Shown: one piece after another, positions 1 through 7,130 of the stretch
Numbering within the stretch: the first letter of the stretch is position 1
Layout: each line of letters opens with the position of its first letter
Source of the DNA: an uncultured Clostridia bacterium
GTDB lineage: Bacteria > Bacillota > Clostridia > Christensenellales > Aristaeellaceae
NCBI GenBank assembly: GCA_934667105.1
Contig: CAKULG010000009.1
Coordinates: forward strand, 54,652 to 118,651
DNA length: 64,000 nt
Direction: 5' to 3'
Made by a program: the position numbers and the translations under genes
Notes under the pieces: model-generated
Databases searched by the model: none
The model's input: only the letters and a program-made list of their open reading frames with translations
Told to the model about the DNA's origin: nothing

Positions 1-1169
1 TCCTGGGTTTTGCGGATGGCCTCCATGGGGGAAATCCGGGCGGCCCGGCGGGCGGGAATCCACGCGGAAATCAGCACCGTGATCAGCGCCAGCCCCACCG
101 ACAGCGCCACCGCCCCGGGGCTGACCACCAATTGCAGCGCGGCCGAGGAGGATCCCGTCACCAGCTCCGTCATCAGGGAATTCACCACCGCGAAGGTGAT
201 TCCGATGCCCAGATAGCCAAAGACCAGGCCGAAGGGAATGGCGATGAGGGCGATGGTCAGCGCCTCAAAGAGCACGGCGTGGCGACGCTGGCGCATGGTG
301 GCCCCGATGGAGGAAAGCATGCCGAACTGCGCCGCCCGATCGGTGACGGAGATGGCGAAGGCGTTATAAATCAGGCTCACCGCCGCCGCCAGGATGATGA
401 CCATGATGATGGCCTCCATGGCGTAAATGGTGGCGAGAATCGTGTCGTTGCTGCTCACCCCCTGATAAATCAGGAGGGAGGTGTGGGCGTCGTATCGCTG
501 CTCCCCGGGCAGGCCTTCGCACAGGGCCTGAAGCCAATCGTAAATGCCGCGGTCGGGCTTATAAAGGCGGATAATCGCATCCCCCGTTTCCAGGCGGGTT
601 TTCTCCGGCTGGGCGATGAGGGCGCAGCCTTCCCCCGCCGCCACGGTTTCCAAGGGGGTCATGGAGGCTGTGCCGCAGATGGTGAAGCGCTTTTCCGCTC
701 CCGTTTCATCCAGCAGCGTCAGCGCGTCTCCCGTCTTCAGGCCCGCCCCCTTGGCGAAGCTGTCGCTGATGAGCAGTTCGCCCGCCTGCTGAGGATACGC
801 GCCGGAAAGCAGACGCACCTGCATGGCGTCCAGCCCCGCCGCATCCAGGGAGATAATTCGCGCCTGGCCGATGCGGCCCATGCGCTGGGGCAGGGAATAC
901 ACCCCGTGCTGCCCCATCACAAATACCGAGCGCACCCGGGGATCCGCGGCGATTTTCTCCCGGTCCGCCGCGGTAGTGTTGCTGATCTGGGCGTGCCAAT
1001 CGCCGTCCATGGCGATTTTCTCCCGCACGAACAGATCGGTGAAGGTGGCCGCAAAGGAGGATACCGCCGCGATCATCGCCACCGCCACGATCACGCCCAG
1101 AATGGTGATTACCGTGCGGCGCTTCTGCTGCCGCATCTGCCGCCAGGCCAAAGAACACATCACATGCAT
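1..1169 (-). CDS. ABC transporter permease, FtsX/MacB type (3' end beyond window)
   Basis: The open reading frame starts at the ATG at 1169 and runs off the left edge, giving about 389 visible residues. One membrane helix lies at about residues 14-34, followed by a roughly 200-residue extracytoplasmic domain like the MacB periplasmic core domain. Further helices begin near residue 250, with the charged FtsX-like loop and the ARRAARISPMEAIRKTQ motif typical of this family just before the edge. Its start codon overlaps the stop of the ATPase gene by one base (TGATG), so the pair is translationally coupled and forms an exporter of the lipoprotein, peptide or bacitracin-resistance class. Substrate is unknown. 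Confidence 0.9.
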   Translation of the reverse strand, partial: MHVMCSLAWRQMRQQKRRTVITILGVIVAVAMIAAVSSFAATFTDLFVREKIAMDGDWHAQISNTTAADREKIAADPRVRSVFVMGQHGVYSLPQRMGRIGQARIISLDAAGLDAMQVRLLSGAYPQQAGELLISDSFAKGAGLKTGDALTLLDETGAEKRFTICGTASMTPLETVAAGEGCALIAQPEKTRLETGDAIIRLYKPDRGIYDWLQALCEGLPGEQRYDAHTSLLIYQGVSSNDTILATIYAMEAIIMVIILAAAVSLIYNAFAISVTDRAAQFGMLSSIGATMRQRRHAVLFEALTIALIAIPFGLVFGYLGIGITFAVVNSLMTELVTGSSSAALQLVVSPGAVALSVGLALITVLISAWIPARRAARISPMEAIRKTQ

Positions 1170-1849
1170 CAGCCCATCACCTCGTCCGAAGCGATTTTGC
1201 CATCCTCGATGGCGATCACCCGCCGCGCCTGCTGGGCAATGCGCTCGTCATGGGTGATTACCAGCAGGGTCTGGCCGTAATTCCGGTTGGCCAGCTTCAG
1301 CAGATCCATAATTTCCTGGCTGTTTTTGCTGTCCAGGTTGCCGGTGGGCTCGTCGGCCAGCATCAGCGCCGGGGAATGAATCAGCGCCCGGCCGATGGAC
1401 ACCCGTTGCTGCTGCCCGCCGGACAGCTGATTGGGCAGGTGCTTCCGCCGCGCCGTAAGCGACAGCGTGGACAGCAGCGTTTCCATATACGTCTGATCCA
1501 CCTTGCGCCCGTCCAGCAGCAGCGGCAGCGCAATGTTCTCCTCCACGTTCAGCACGGGAATCAAATTGTAAAACTGATAAATCAGGCCCACCTGGCGGCG
1601 GCGGAAAATGGCCAGCTGCTCCGGGTTCTGGGCGTATACGTCCGTGCCGTCCAGATAAACCTTCCCCGAGGAGGGAATGTCTACCCCGCCCAGCAAATGC
1701 AGCAGCGTGGATTTGCCGCTGCCCGAAGGGCCGATGATGGCGATGAACTCCCCCTTCGCCACCGTGAAGGATACGTCGTCCAACGCTTTGACCTGGTTCT
1801 CTCCCTTGCCGTATACTTTGCTTAAATGCTCTACCTTTAAAATATCCAT
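1169..1849 (-). CDS. ABC transporter ATP-binding protein (LolD/MacB family)
   Basis: This 226-residue ATPase should power the FtsX-type permease encoded immediately downstream. All nucleotide-binding motifs are visible: Walker A GPSGSGKST at 40-48, Q-loop near 92, signature LSGGQ at 142-146, Walker B ALMLADE at 161-167 with DEPTG, and the switch histidine at 200. Length is normal for the MacB/LolD/BceA-type subfamily. An AAGGAAGGAG ribosome-binding site sits at 1861-1870, about 11 bases before the ATG. A set of 11-bp-spaced repeats lies just upstream and may be its operator. No two-component genes are visible nearby. Confidence 0.94.
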   Translation of the reverse strand: MDILKVEHLSKVYGKGENQVKALDDVSFTVAKGEFIAIIGPSGSGKSTLLHLLGGVDIPSSGKVYLDGTDVYAQNPEQLAIFRRRQVGLIYQFYNLIPVLNVEENIALPLLLDGRKVDQTYMETLLSTLSLTARRKHLPNQLSGGQQQRVSIGRALIHSPALMLADEPTGNLDSKNSQEIMDLLKLANRNYGQTLLVITHDERIAQQARRVIAIEDGKIASDEVMG

Positions 1850-1898
1850 GGGCTCTCGCTCTCCTTCCTTTTAACAGCCTCTAGTTTACCAGCCCCAG

Positions 1899-1936
1899 GT
1901 GACGCCCGCGTGACAATTCGGTGAGAGATTCGTCAC
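1899..1936. promoter_or_regulatory. 11-bp phased GTGA repeats upstream of ABC operon
   Basis: GTGACGCCCGC, GTGACAATTCG and GTGAGAGATTC follow one another with an exact 11-base period and are followed by GTCAC. Half-sites one helical turn apart are typical of OmpR-family response regulator operators. The ABC operon starts 50 bases away on the minus strand. The regulator is not in the window, so the role is inferred. Confidence 0.4.
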
Positions 1937-1958
1937 ATTGGGGAAATTTTTTAAAAAT

Positions 1959-2290
1959 GCGGGGGAAGTATTCTTTGCTGGCAAAAGAATCCCTCCTCGC
2001 CCCCTCTAAGAAAGCCGATTGGGAAAAGCAAGCTGGGGAAACCATTTTTTGTAAGTCAAAGAATGGTTTCCCCAGACCCCTTCCAAGAAAGCTGTATGGA
2101 TAAATTTAAAAGAAAGAAATCAGCCTGCTTCTCCACCGACAATAAGGGAACGAGACGTTCTCTTTTAAAAACGTCAGCGGAGAAGCAGGCTGATTTCTTA
2201 TTGCCCTTTTCTTCCCAATCGGCTTTCTCGGAGGGGGCGCGGGGGAACCGCTCTTTGGCCAACAAAGAGCGGTTCCCCCGCATATATATT
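1959..2290. repeat. Composite T/A modular repeat, head-to-head arms
   Basis: This gap between the ABC operon and the YgjV-type gene is filled by the dispersed modular repeat. It has a degenerate T hairpin (1959-1995), an A arm (AAGAAAGCCGATTGG near 2008), a perfect T hairpin at 2033-2075 and a second A arm. An inverted A' arm follows (GCGGAGAAGCAGGCTGATTT near 2178, AATCGGCTTTCT near 2218). A T hairpin at 2239-2281 ends the unit. The A and A' arms pair over tens of bases around a centre near 2150. The last T hairpin lies 9 bases after the stop of the minus-strand YgjV-type gene and probably terminates it. Confidence 0.85.
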
Positions 2291-2805
2291 TAAATTTTTT
2301 TTCTTTTCTCTCTCCAGAAATACACGAGGACGGAGAGCATGTTGAGGCATTCGGTAATCACGCCGGGGATGGAATAATTCAGCACGTTGTATACCAGCCA
2401 TAAGGGGGAGATGAAGCCCACCTGGGCCAGGCGCAGGGTGCGCCCGCTGCGGCACCAGAAAAAGGGCGTGCCCGCCACCATCGCCACGATGGGCAGGATG
2501 GAGCGCCAGTCCGTCCAGCTCAGGGCCCCCAACGCCGCCATCAGCAGCGTGACCCCCGCCACGGTGTATTTGCTTTCCGCCCATTTCCGGGGGCGGCTGC
2601 AAAGGCATATGCCGCGAACGATAGCGCCCGCGTTAAGCAGCATCCCCGTATACGCCCCCAGCAGATACTGATGCACGCCCCACAGCACCGATGCGATGGA
2701 TTGCAGAGCCACCAGCTTTTTCGTTTCTTTACATTGGAAGGAAAAAAGCGCGCATATGGCGGCAACCACGCCCACCAGCTGCGCAATCAGCATGTTCGTA
2801 TCCAT
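2290..2805 (-). CDS. YgjV-family inner-membrane protein
   Basis: A 171-residue polytopic protein with about five hydrophobic helices, resembling the YgjV family of small membrane proteins of unknown function (short loops, LIAQLVGVVAAICALFSFQC at the N-terminus). I place the start at the ATG at 2805 rather than the in-frame ATG at 2835. A strong AAGGAGGAGG site lies at 2817-2826 and would otherwise be inside the gene. A good sigma-A promoter lies upstream at 2869-2897. A repeat-family hairpin follows the stop. No partner gene suggests a function. Confidence 0.75.
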   Translation of the reverse strand: MDTNMLIAQLVGVVAAICALFSFQCKETKKLVALQSIASVLWGVHQYLLGAYTGMLLNAGAIVRGICLCSRPRKWAESKYTVAGVTLLMAALGALSWTDWRSILPIVAMVAGTPFFWCRSGRTLRLAQVGFISPLWLVYNVLNYSIPGVITECLNMLSVLVYFWREKRKKI

Positions 2806-2868
2806 CGGGGAAAGCGCCTCCTCCTTCGCCCGCACGCGGGGGCGAACGCTCGTTATGCAAACGCTCCT

Positions 2869-2897
2869 ATGATAATAGAAAACGCGCCGAATGGCAA
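2869..2897 (-). promoter_or_regulatory. Sigma-A promoter for the YgjV-type gene
   Basis: On the minus strand TTGCCA (2897-2892) and TATCAT (2874-2869) are separated by exactly 17 bases, 60 bases upstream of the chosen start. Confidence 0.65.
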
Positions 2898-2920
2898 GAA
2901 AAATTTACAATTTTTCTCCC

Positions 2921-2949
2921 TTGACATTTCCACCGAAATGCGCTACCGT
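2921..2949 (+). promoter_or_regulatory. Probable promoter and GC-rich leader of the MATE gene
   Basis: A perfect TTGACA at 2921-2926 is followed after 17 bases by TACCGT, a poor -10. Downstream at 2958-3000 a GC-rich inverted repeat (GGCGG...CCGCC) ends in seven T residues just before the ribosome-binding site. It could act as an attenuator. Confidence 0.45.
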
Positions 2950-3024
2950 AAGCTGGTTCCGGCGGCGGGGAAGGGCCCGTCCGCCCGGGGCGCTTTTTTT
3001 CGAAAGGAGCGGGGATTTTTCGCC

Positions 3025-4392
3025 ATGCGCAGCCACCAGACAGACCTAACCTCCGGCCCCCTGGGCCGGCAGATCTTCGCCTTCAGCGTGCCGCTGATGT
3101 TTTCCAATGTGTTGCAGGTTTTGTTCAACATGGCGGATATCGCCGTGGCGGGGCGCTTCGGCGGGCCCCGGGCGCTGGGGGCGGTGGGCTCCACGGCCAT
3201 TCTGGTTTCGCTGTTCACGGGGTTCCTCATCGGCGTGGGCAGCGGCGTCAACGTGATGGTGGCCCGGTATCTGGGCGCGCGGGAGGAAAAAAACGCGGAG
3301 GAGACGGTGCACACCTCGCTGCTGCTGAGCGTCATTATCGGCCTTGCGCTGCTGCTCATCGGCCAGGCGGGGGTGCGGGGTCTGCTGGAGCTGCTGGGCA
3401 CCAAGGAGGAGCTCATCGACGGCGCAGAATTATACCTGCGCATTTATTTTCTGGGCATGCCCGCCCTGGCGCTGTATAATTTCGGCAACGCGGTTTTCAG
3501 CGCCCAGGGGGACACCCGCAAGCCGCTGCTTTTCCTTTCCCTGGCGGGGGCGCTGAATATCGCGCTGAACCTGCTGCTGGTGATCGTGTTTCATCTGGAC
3601 GAGGCGGGCGTGGCCATCGCCAGCGTGGTTTCCCAGTATGCCTCCGCGGCGTTGATCCTCATCGCCCTGGGGCGAAACCCCTCCTGCGTGGGCCTGCGCC
3701 GGGGACGGCTGCGGCTGCACGGGGATAAGGCGCGCCAGGTGCTGCGGCTCAGCCTGCCCGCCGGGGCGCAGAATTCCATTTTCGCCATTGCCAATCTGTT
3801 CATTCAGGCAGGGGTGAATTCCTTTGACGCGGTGGTGGTGGAGGGCAATTCCGCCGCCGCCAACGCCGACGGCCTGGTCTACGACGTGATGGCCGCCTTT
3901 TACACCGCCTGCTCCAGCTTTATGAGCCAGAACTACGGCGCGGGCAAGCGCAAGCGCGTGCTGCACAGCTATCTGGTCAGCCTGGCATTTTCCTTTATTG
4001 CCGGGGGCGTGCTGGGCGGCGCGTTGGTGCTTTTCGGGCCGCAGTTCCTCTCCCTCTTCACCGAGGACGCCGCCGTGGCCGCCGAGGGCATGACGCGCCT
4101 GCGCGTAATGGCCTTTTCCTATGCCTTCTCTGCGTTCATGGATTGCGCCATCGCAGCCTCCCGGGGCCTGGGCAAAAGCGTGGTTCCCACGATTATCGTG
4201 ATCCTGGGCTCCTGCGTGTTCCGGGTGATCTGGGTGTACACCGTGTTCGCCTATTTCCACACCATCCTCTCCCTCTATTTATTGTATATCTTCTCCTGGA
4301 CCATTACCGCCGCGGCGGAAACCCTCTATTTCATTCACTGCTATCGTCAATGCCTCATCCGCCCCGGCGGCGCTCTCCCCGCCGGGGAATGA
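3025..4392 (+). CDS. MATE family multidrug/sodium antiporter
   Basis: A 455-residue, twelve-helix membrane protein of the MATE (NorM/DinF-like) family. It probably exports drugs or metabolites in exchange for sodium or protons. The N-terminus has the usual LTSGPLGRQIFAFSVPLMFS opening, and the two six-helix halves show the family layout (AGRFGG loop, GxGxxVNVMVARYLGA near residues 70-90, SFMSQNYGAG near 300). Length is normal. The start at 3025 is chosen because AAAGGAG lies at 3003-3009. The reading frame is open further upstream but lacks family similarity there. It is divergent from the YgjV-type gene. Confidence 0.92.
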   Translation: MRSHQTDLTSGPLGRQIFAFSVPLMFSNVLQVLFNMADIAVAGRFGGPRALGAVGSTAILVSLFTGFLIGVGSGVNVMVARYLGAREEKNAEETVHTSLLLSVIIGLALLLIGQAGVRGLLELLGTKEELIDGAELYLRIYFLGMPALALYNFGNAVFSAQGDTRKPLLFLSLAGALNIALNLLLVIVFHLDEAGVAIASVVSQYASAALILIALGRNPSCVGLRRGRLRLHGDKARQVLRLSLPAGAQNSIFAIANLFIQAGVNSFDAVVVEGNSAAANADGLVYDVMAAFYTACSSFMSQNYGAGKRKRVLHSYLVSLAFSFIAGGVLGGALVLFGPQFLSLFTEDAAVAAEGMTRLRVMAFSYAFSAFMDCAIAASRGLGKSVVPTIIVILGSCVFRVIWVYTVFAYFHTILSLYLLYIFSWTITAAAETLYFIHCYRQCLIRPGGALPAGE

Positions 4393-4419
4393 GATAAGAA
4401 GATAATGCGGGAGGGGGTT

Positions 4420-4470
4420 AATTGCCGCCCGAAACCCGCGACCCGCCTCGGCGAGGGCGCGGGGCGTAAA
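4420..4470. repeat. Module C repeat (ATTGCCGCCCGAAACCCGCG)
   Basis: A copy of a short GC-rich module whose core ATTGCCGCCCGAAACCCGCG recurs twice at 34.9-35.03 kb. It ends in GCGGGGCG and can form a hairpin with the CCCGCG part. It lies just downstream of the MATE gene. The stretch 4470-4555 holds nothing else I recognise. Confidence 0.7.
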
Positions 4471-4558
4471 AATTTTTCCTTATTGTCCGCAAGGCGGCCG
4501 GCCTTCTGCCCCCAATTCTTCCAATTTCCTCCCCCGCCCCGCAATTTTCCTATAAACC

Positions 4559-4587
4559 TTGTAACTATCTATAAAATATGATATAAT
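4559..4587 (+). promoter_or_regulatory. Sigma-A promoter of the pseudo-receiver/SPFH operon
   Basis: TTGTAA at 4559-4564 and a perfect TATAAT at 4582-4587 with a 17-base spacer. Transcription would start near 4594, leaving an untranslated leader of about 250 bases before the ATG at 4842. Confidence 0.75.
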
Positions 4588-4611
4588 AAAAATCAGGAGA
4601 ATGCTTTAGCG

Positions 4612-4795
4612 TTTTCCGGGTCGCTGGGGGGTGATTCGTAAACCGCACAGCGACAATCATGACACAATGATTAGGAAAACCGCGAAGCGGTTTCTCCGGG
4701 GCAGCGGGACGCTGTAAGCGTTACGCCGACAATCATATGATATACTTGTAGCCGTGGAGAACCGCGCGGCGGTTCATCCGCCATTGCGCGCCCGG
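4612..4795 (+). promoter_or_regulatory. Structured leader made of two related ~80-nt units
   Basis: Two units share CGACAATCAT (at about 4650 and 4727) followed by a small stable hairpin: GGA, AACCGC, loop, GCGGTT, TCC (near 4674 and 4756). The first unit also has a GTCGCTG/CAGCGAC stem (4619-4652). The second has CAGCG/CGCTG in the matching place. The primary sequence differs while the stems persist, which suggests a duplicated RNA element or paired protein-binding sites. I do not recognise it as a known riboswitch class. Confidence 0.5.
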
Positions 4796-4841
4796 GCGGA
4801 CGATAACGCCGGGAACGCGCCATTGCATACGGAGGAAACGC

Positions 4842-5639
4842 ATGTATAAACTGCTGCTCGTCACGGATCAGGAAGACAAGATTGCTCTGCTTCAGCACCA
4901 AATCGACTGGCCCAGCCTGGGCTGCCGCGCGCCGCAGATTGTGCGCAGCGCGGAGGCGGGGGTGGAACTGCTGAATTCCAGCGCCGTGGACGCCGTTGGC
5001 TACAGCCTGAAGGGCGATTCCACGCCCCTGACCCGCTATCTGCGCTACGGCCGGCCCAGCCTGCCCATTTTTGAAGTGGCGGAGGATTTTGAAAAGCAGC
5101 GGGCCATTTTAAAGGAAACGGTGCAGCTGCTGGATCGGCTGCACGCGGATTTTTCCGATGATTATTACGACGAGGACGCGATGCTCACCCTGCAGCGGGA
5201 TGAGCTGGTGACGCAGCTGCTTTCCGGCCAGCTGCGGGATTACGCGGCGCTGGAGCGGGGGCTGCGGCTGATTCGTTCCCGGGTGGACGCCCACGGCGTA
5301 TGCGCGCTGTACGAATTGGATATGCCCCAGGGCGAGGTTTATCTTTCCGAGCATCACGGCCACGCCCAGCAGCGCCTGGAAAGCGCCCTGCGCAATAATT
5401 TCTTCGGCCGCTATGTGGATGATATTTATTACGCCGTTTCCGTGCAGACGCCGCGGCACATCCGCCTGCTGTGCCTGCCCCTGCAAATGGAGGAGCCTGA
5501 ACCGTCCGAGGCGTTCCTGGCCCGGGCGGAGGCCCATGTGCAGGATTCCATTCAGCGCATTAAGGAATATCTGGATCTGGATATGCAAATCGTCAGCGCC
5601 TATCGCCTGGACGGGCTGAAGGCGCTGCTGGAGCAATAA
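4842..5639 (+). CDS. Degenerate receiver-like protein without DNA-binding domain
   Basis: A 265-residue protein whose N-terminus resembles the receiver domain of YesN/AraC-type response regulators (MYKLLLVTDQED), with key residues missing. The acidic pocket reads TDQED, and the phosphoacceptor position falls in AVDAVGYSLKGD with no clear active-site aspartate. The middle region resembles the linker of such regulators, but no AraC-type helix-turn-helix follows. ATACGGAGGAAACGC supplies the ribosome-binding site. It is the first gene of an operon with the SPFH protein 18 bases downstream and has its own promoter with a long structured leader. A signalling adaptor role is an inference only. Confidence 0.5.
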   Translation: MYKLLLVTDQEDKIALLQHQIDWPSLGCRAPQIVRSAEAGVELLNSSAVDAVGYSLKGDSTPLTRYLRYGRPSLPIFEVAEDFEKQRAILKETVQLLDRLHADFSDDYYDEDAMLTLQRDELVTQLLSGQLRDYAALERGLRLIRSRVDAHGVCALYELDMPQGEVYLSEHHGHAQQRLESALRNNFFGRYVDDIYYAVSVQTPRHIRLLCLPLQMEEPEPSEAFLARAEAHVQDSIQRIKEYLDLDMQIVSAYRLDGLKALLEQ

Positions 5640-5657
5640 GCAAAGGGAGGCAAAACA

Positions 5658-6641
5658 ATGGGTCTTTTCAGCAAGCTCACCAATCAATTGGTGGATGTAA
5701 TCGAATGGAAGGAAGCTTCCTCCGATACCATGGTGTATCGTTATAACCATAATGATAAGGAAATCATGATGGGCGCGCAGCTGACCGTGCGGGAAAGCCA
5801 GGTGGCTGTGATGGTGAACGAGGGCAAGATCGCCGATGTGTTCCAGCCCGGGCGCTACGAGCTGTCCACCCAGAATATGCCCATCCTCACCGCGCTGAAA
5901 AGCTGGAAGTTCGGCTTTAATTCCCCCTTCAAGGCGGAAGTGTATTTCATCAACACGCATCAGTTCCTGGATCAGAAATGGGGCACCAGCAATCCCGTCA
6001 TGATGCGGGACGCTGAGTTCGGCATGGTGCGCCTGCGGGCCTTCGGCATTTATTCCTTCCGAGTGGCCGATCCCGTGGCCTTCCTGAAGGAAGTGTTCGG
6101 CACCTCCGCCTATATGACGGTGGACGGCGTGACGGGCCAGATCAAGCGCACCCTGGTTTCCGGCCTTTCCGACGCTATCGCTCAAAGCAAAATTCCCGCC
6201 CTGGATCTGGCCGCCAATTACGACGAGTTGTCCCAGTACGCGCTGCAAAGCCTGTCCCCCCGCATCGCCGCCCTGGGGCTGAAGCTGGAATCCTTCGTGA
6301 TTGAGAATATCTCCCTGCCCGACGAGGTGGAAAAGGCCATGGATCGCCGCACCTCCATGGGCGTGGTGGGCAATCTGAACCAATACGCCCAGTTCCAGGC
6401 CGCCGAGGCCATGCGCGAGGCCGCCAATAACCAAAACGGCGCCGCCGGTATGGGCGCGGGCATGGGCGCGGGCATGATGATGGCCCAGGTCATGCAGGGC
6501 GCCATGCAGCCTCAGGCCGTCCAGCAGCCCCAGGCCGCACCCCAGGAAAACGCCGCCGACACAAAATTCTGCTGCGAATGCGGCAAGCGCATTCCCCGCT
6601 CCGCCAAGTTCTGCCCCGAATGCGGCGGCAAGCAGGGGTAA
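5658..6641 (+). CDS. SPFH/band-7 domain protein with C-terminal zinc ribbon
   Basis: A 327-residue protein of the YdjI-like SPFH group. The SPFH domain covers about residues 30-250 with an amphipathic helical tail (FQAAEAMREAANNQN), then a Gly/Met/Ala/Gln-rich low-complexity linker. A final 24-residue zinc ribbon has two CxxC pairs (CCEC and CPEC). No transmembrane helix is seen, so it would act as a cytoplasmic or membrane-peripheral scaffold. B. subtilis relatives act in phage-shock-type membrane stress. It follows the pseudo-receiver gene with an AAAGGGAGG site. A repeat-family hairpin 22 bases after its stop probably ends the operon. Confidence 0.82.
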   Translation: MGLFSKLTNQLVDVIEWKEASSDTMVYRYNHNDKEIMMGAQLTVRESQVAVMVNEGKIADVFQPGRYELSTQNMPILTALKSWKFGFNSPFKAEVYFINTHQFLDQKWGTSNPVMMRDAEFGMVRLRAFGIYSFRVADPVAFLKEVFGTSAYMTVDGVTGQIKRTLVSGLSDAIAQSKIPALDLAANYDELSQYALQSLSPRIAALGLKLESFVIENISLPDEVEKAMDRRTSMGVVGNLNQYAQFQAAEAMREAANNQNGAAGMGAGMGAGMMMAQVMQGAMQPQAVQQPQAAPQENAADTKFCCECGKRIPRSAKFCPECGGKQG

Positions 6642-6654
6642 CGGGAACGAGATA

Positions 6655-7130
6655 TAAATAATGCGGGGGAACCGTTCTTTGGCTTACAAAGAGCGGTTCC
6701 CCCTTCCGCAACCTCAATCGGCGCGGCGGATCGCTGCCGCGCCCCCCGCTTGTTTCGGTTGACTCGCTCAGCTCCCTGCGGCCTAAAGGCCGCTCCTGCC
6801 ACTGGCAGGCCGGTCGTTTCGCTCCCCCCTCCAAGAAAGCTGTATGGATAAAATCAAAACGTTGGAAATCCGCCTGCTTCTCCGCTAACAGATGGCAAAG
6901 AAAAAAACGCCTCCAGGTTCCTAAAGGATCTTATAGGAGCTTTTGGGGCGTTTCGTTTTTCTTATCCTTTTTTGCGGAGAAGCATGCGTTTTTCCCGCCT
7001 CCCGTTCCTTCCAATTTCGTTCGCGGACAGGCAAGCGGATTTTCTATTGCCCCCCTTCCCAATCGGCTTTCTTGGGAGAGGGCGGGAGGACATTCCTTGG
7101 CCCTCAAAGAATGTCCTCCCGCATTATTCT
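6655..7130. repeat. Composite T-B-A ... A'-T' modular repeat
   Basis: The whole gap between the converging SPFH and glycosidase genes is one composite element. In order: T hairpin (6663-6703), module B (6704-6828, with CTGCGGCCTAAAGGCCGC and TGCCACTGGCA hairpins) and an A arm (6829-6890). Then comes a central hairpin with AAACGCC/GGCGTTT stems and a T-rich tail (6897-6958). It closes with an inverted A' arm (6975-7078) and a T hairpin (7082-7122). Both outer T hairpins lie close to a stop codon (22 and 8 bases), so each can terminate the neighbouring gene. Confidence 0.85.

Noticed and set aside
132..1280. 382-codon plus-strand frame at the left end
   Set aside because: It lies opposite the ABC permease and ATPase, whose minus-strand frames show family motifs.
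6655..7130. Composite repeats considered as integron attC sites or a gene cassette array
   Set aside because: No GTTRRRY core sites, no integron integrase, and hairpins sit at gene ends without cassette structure.
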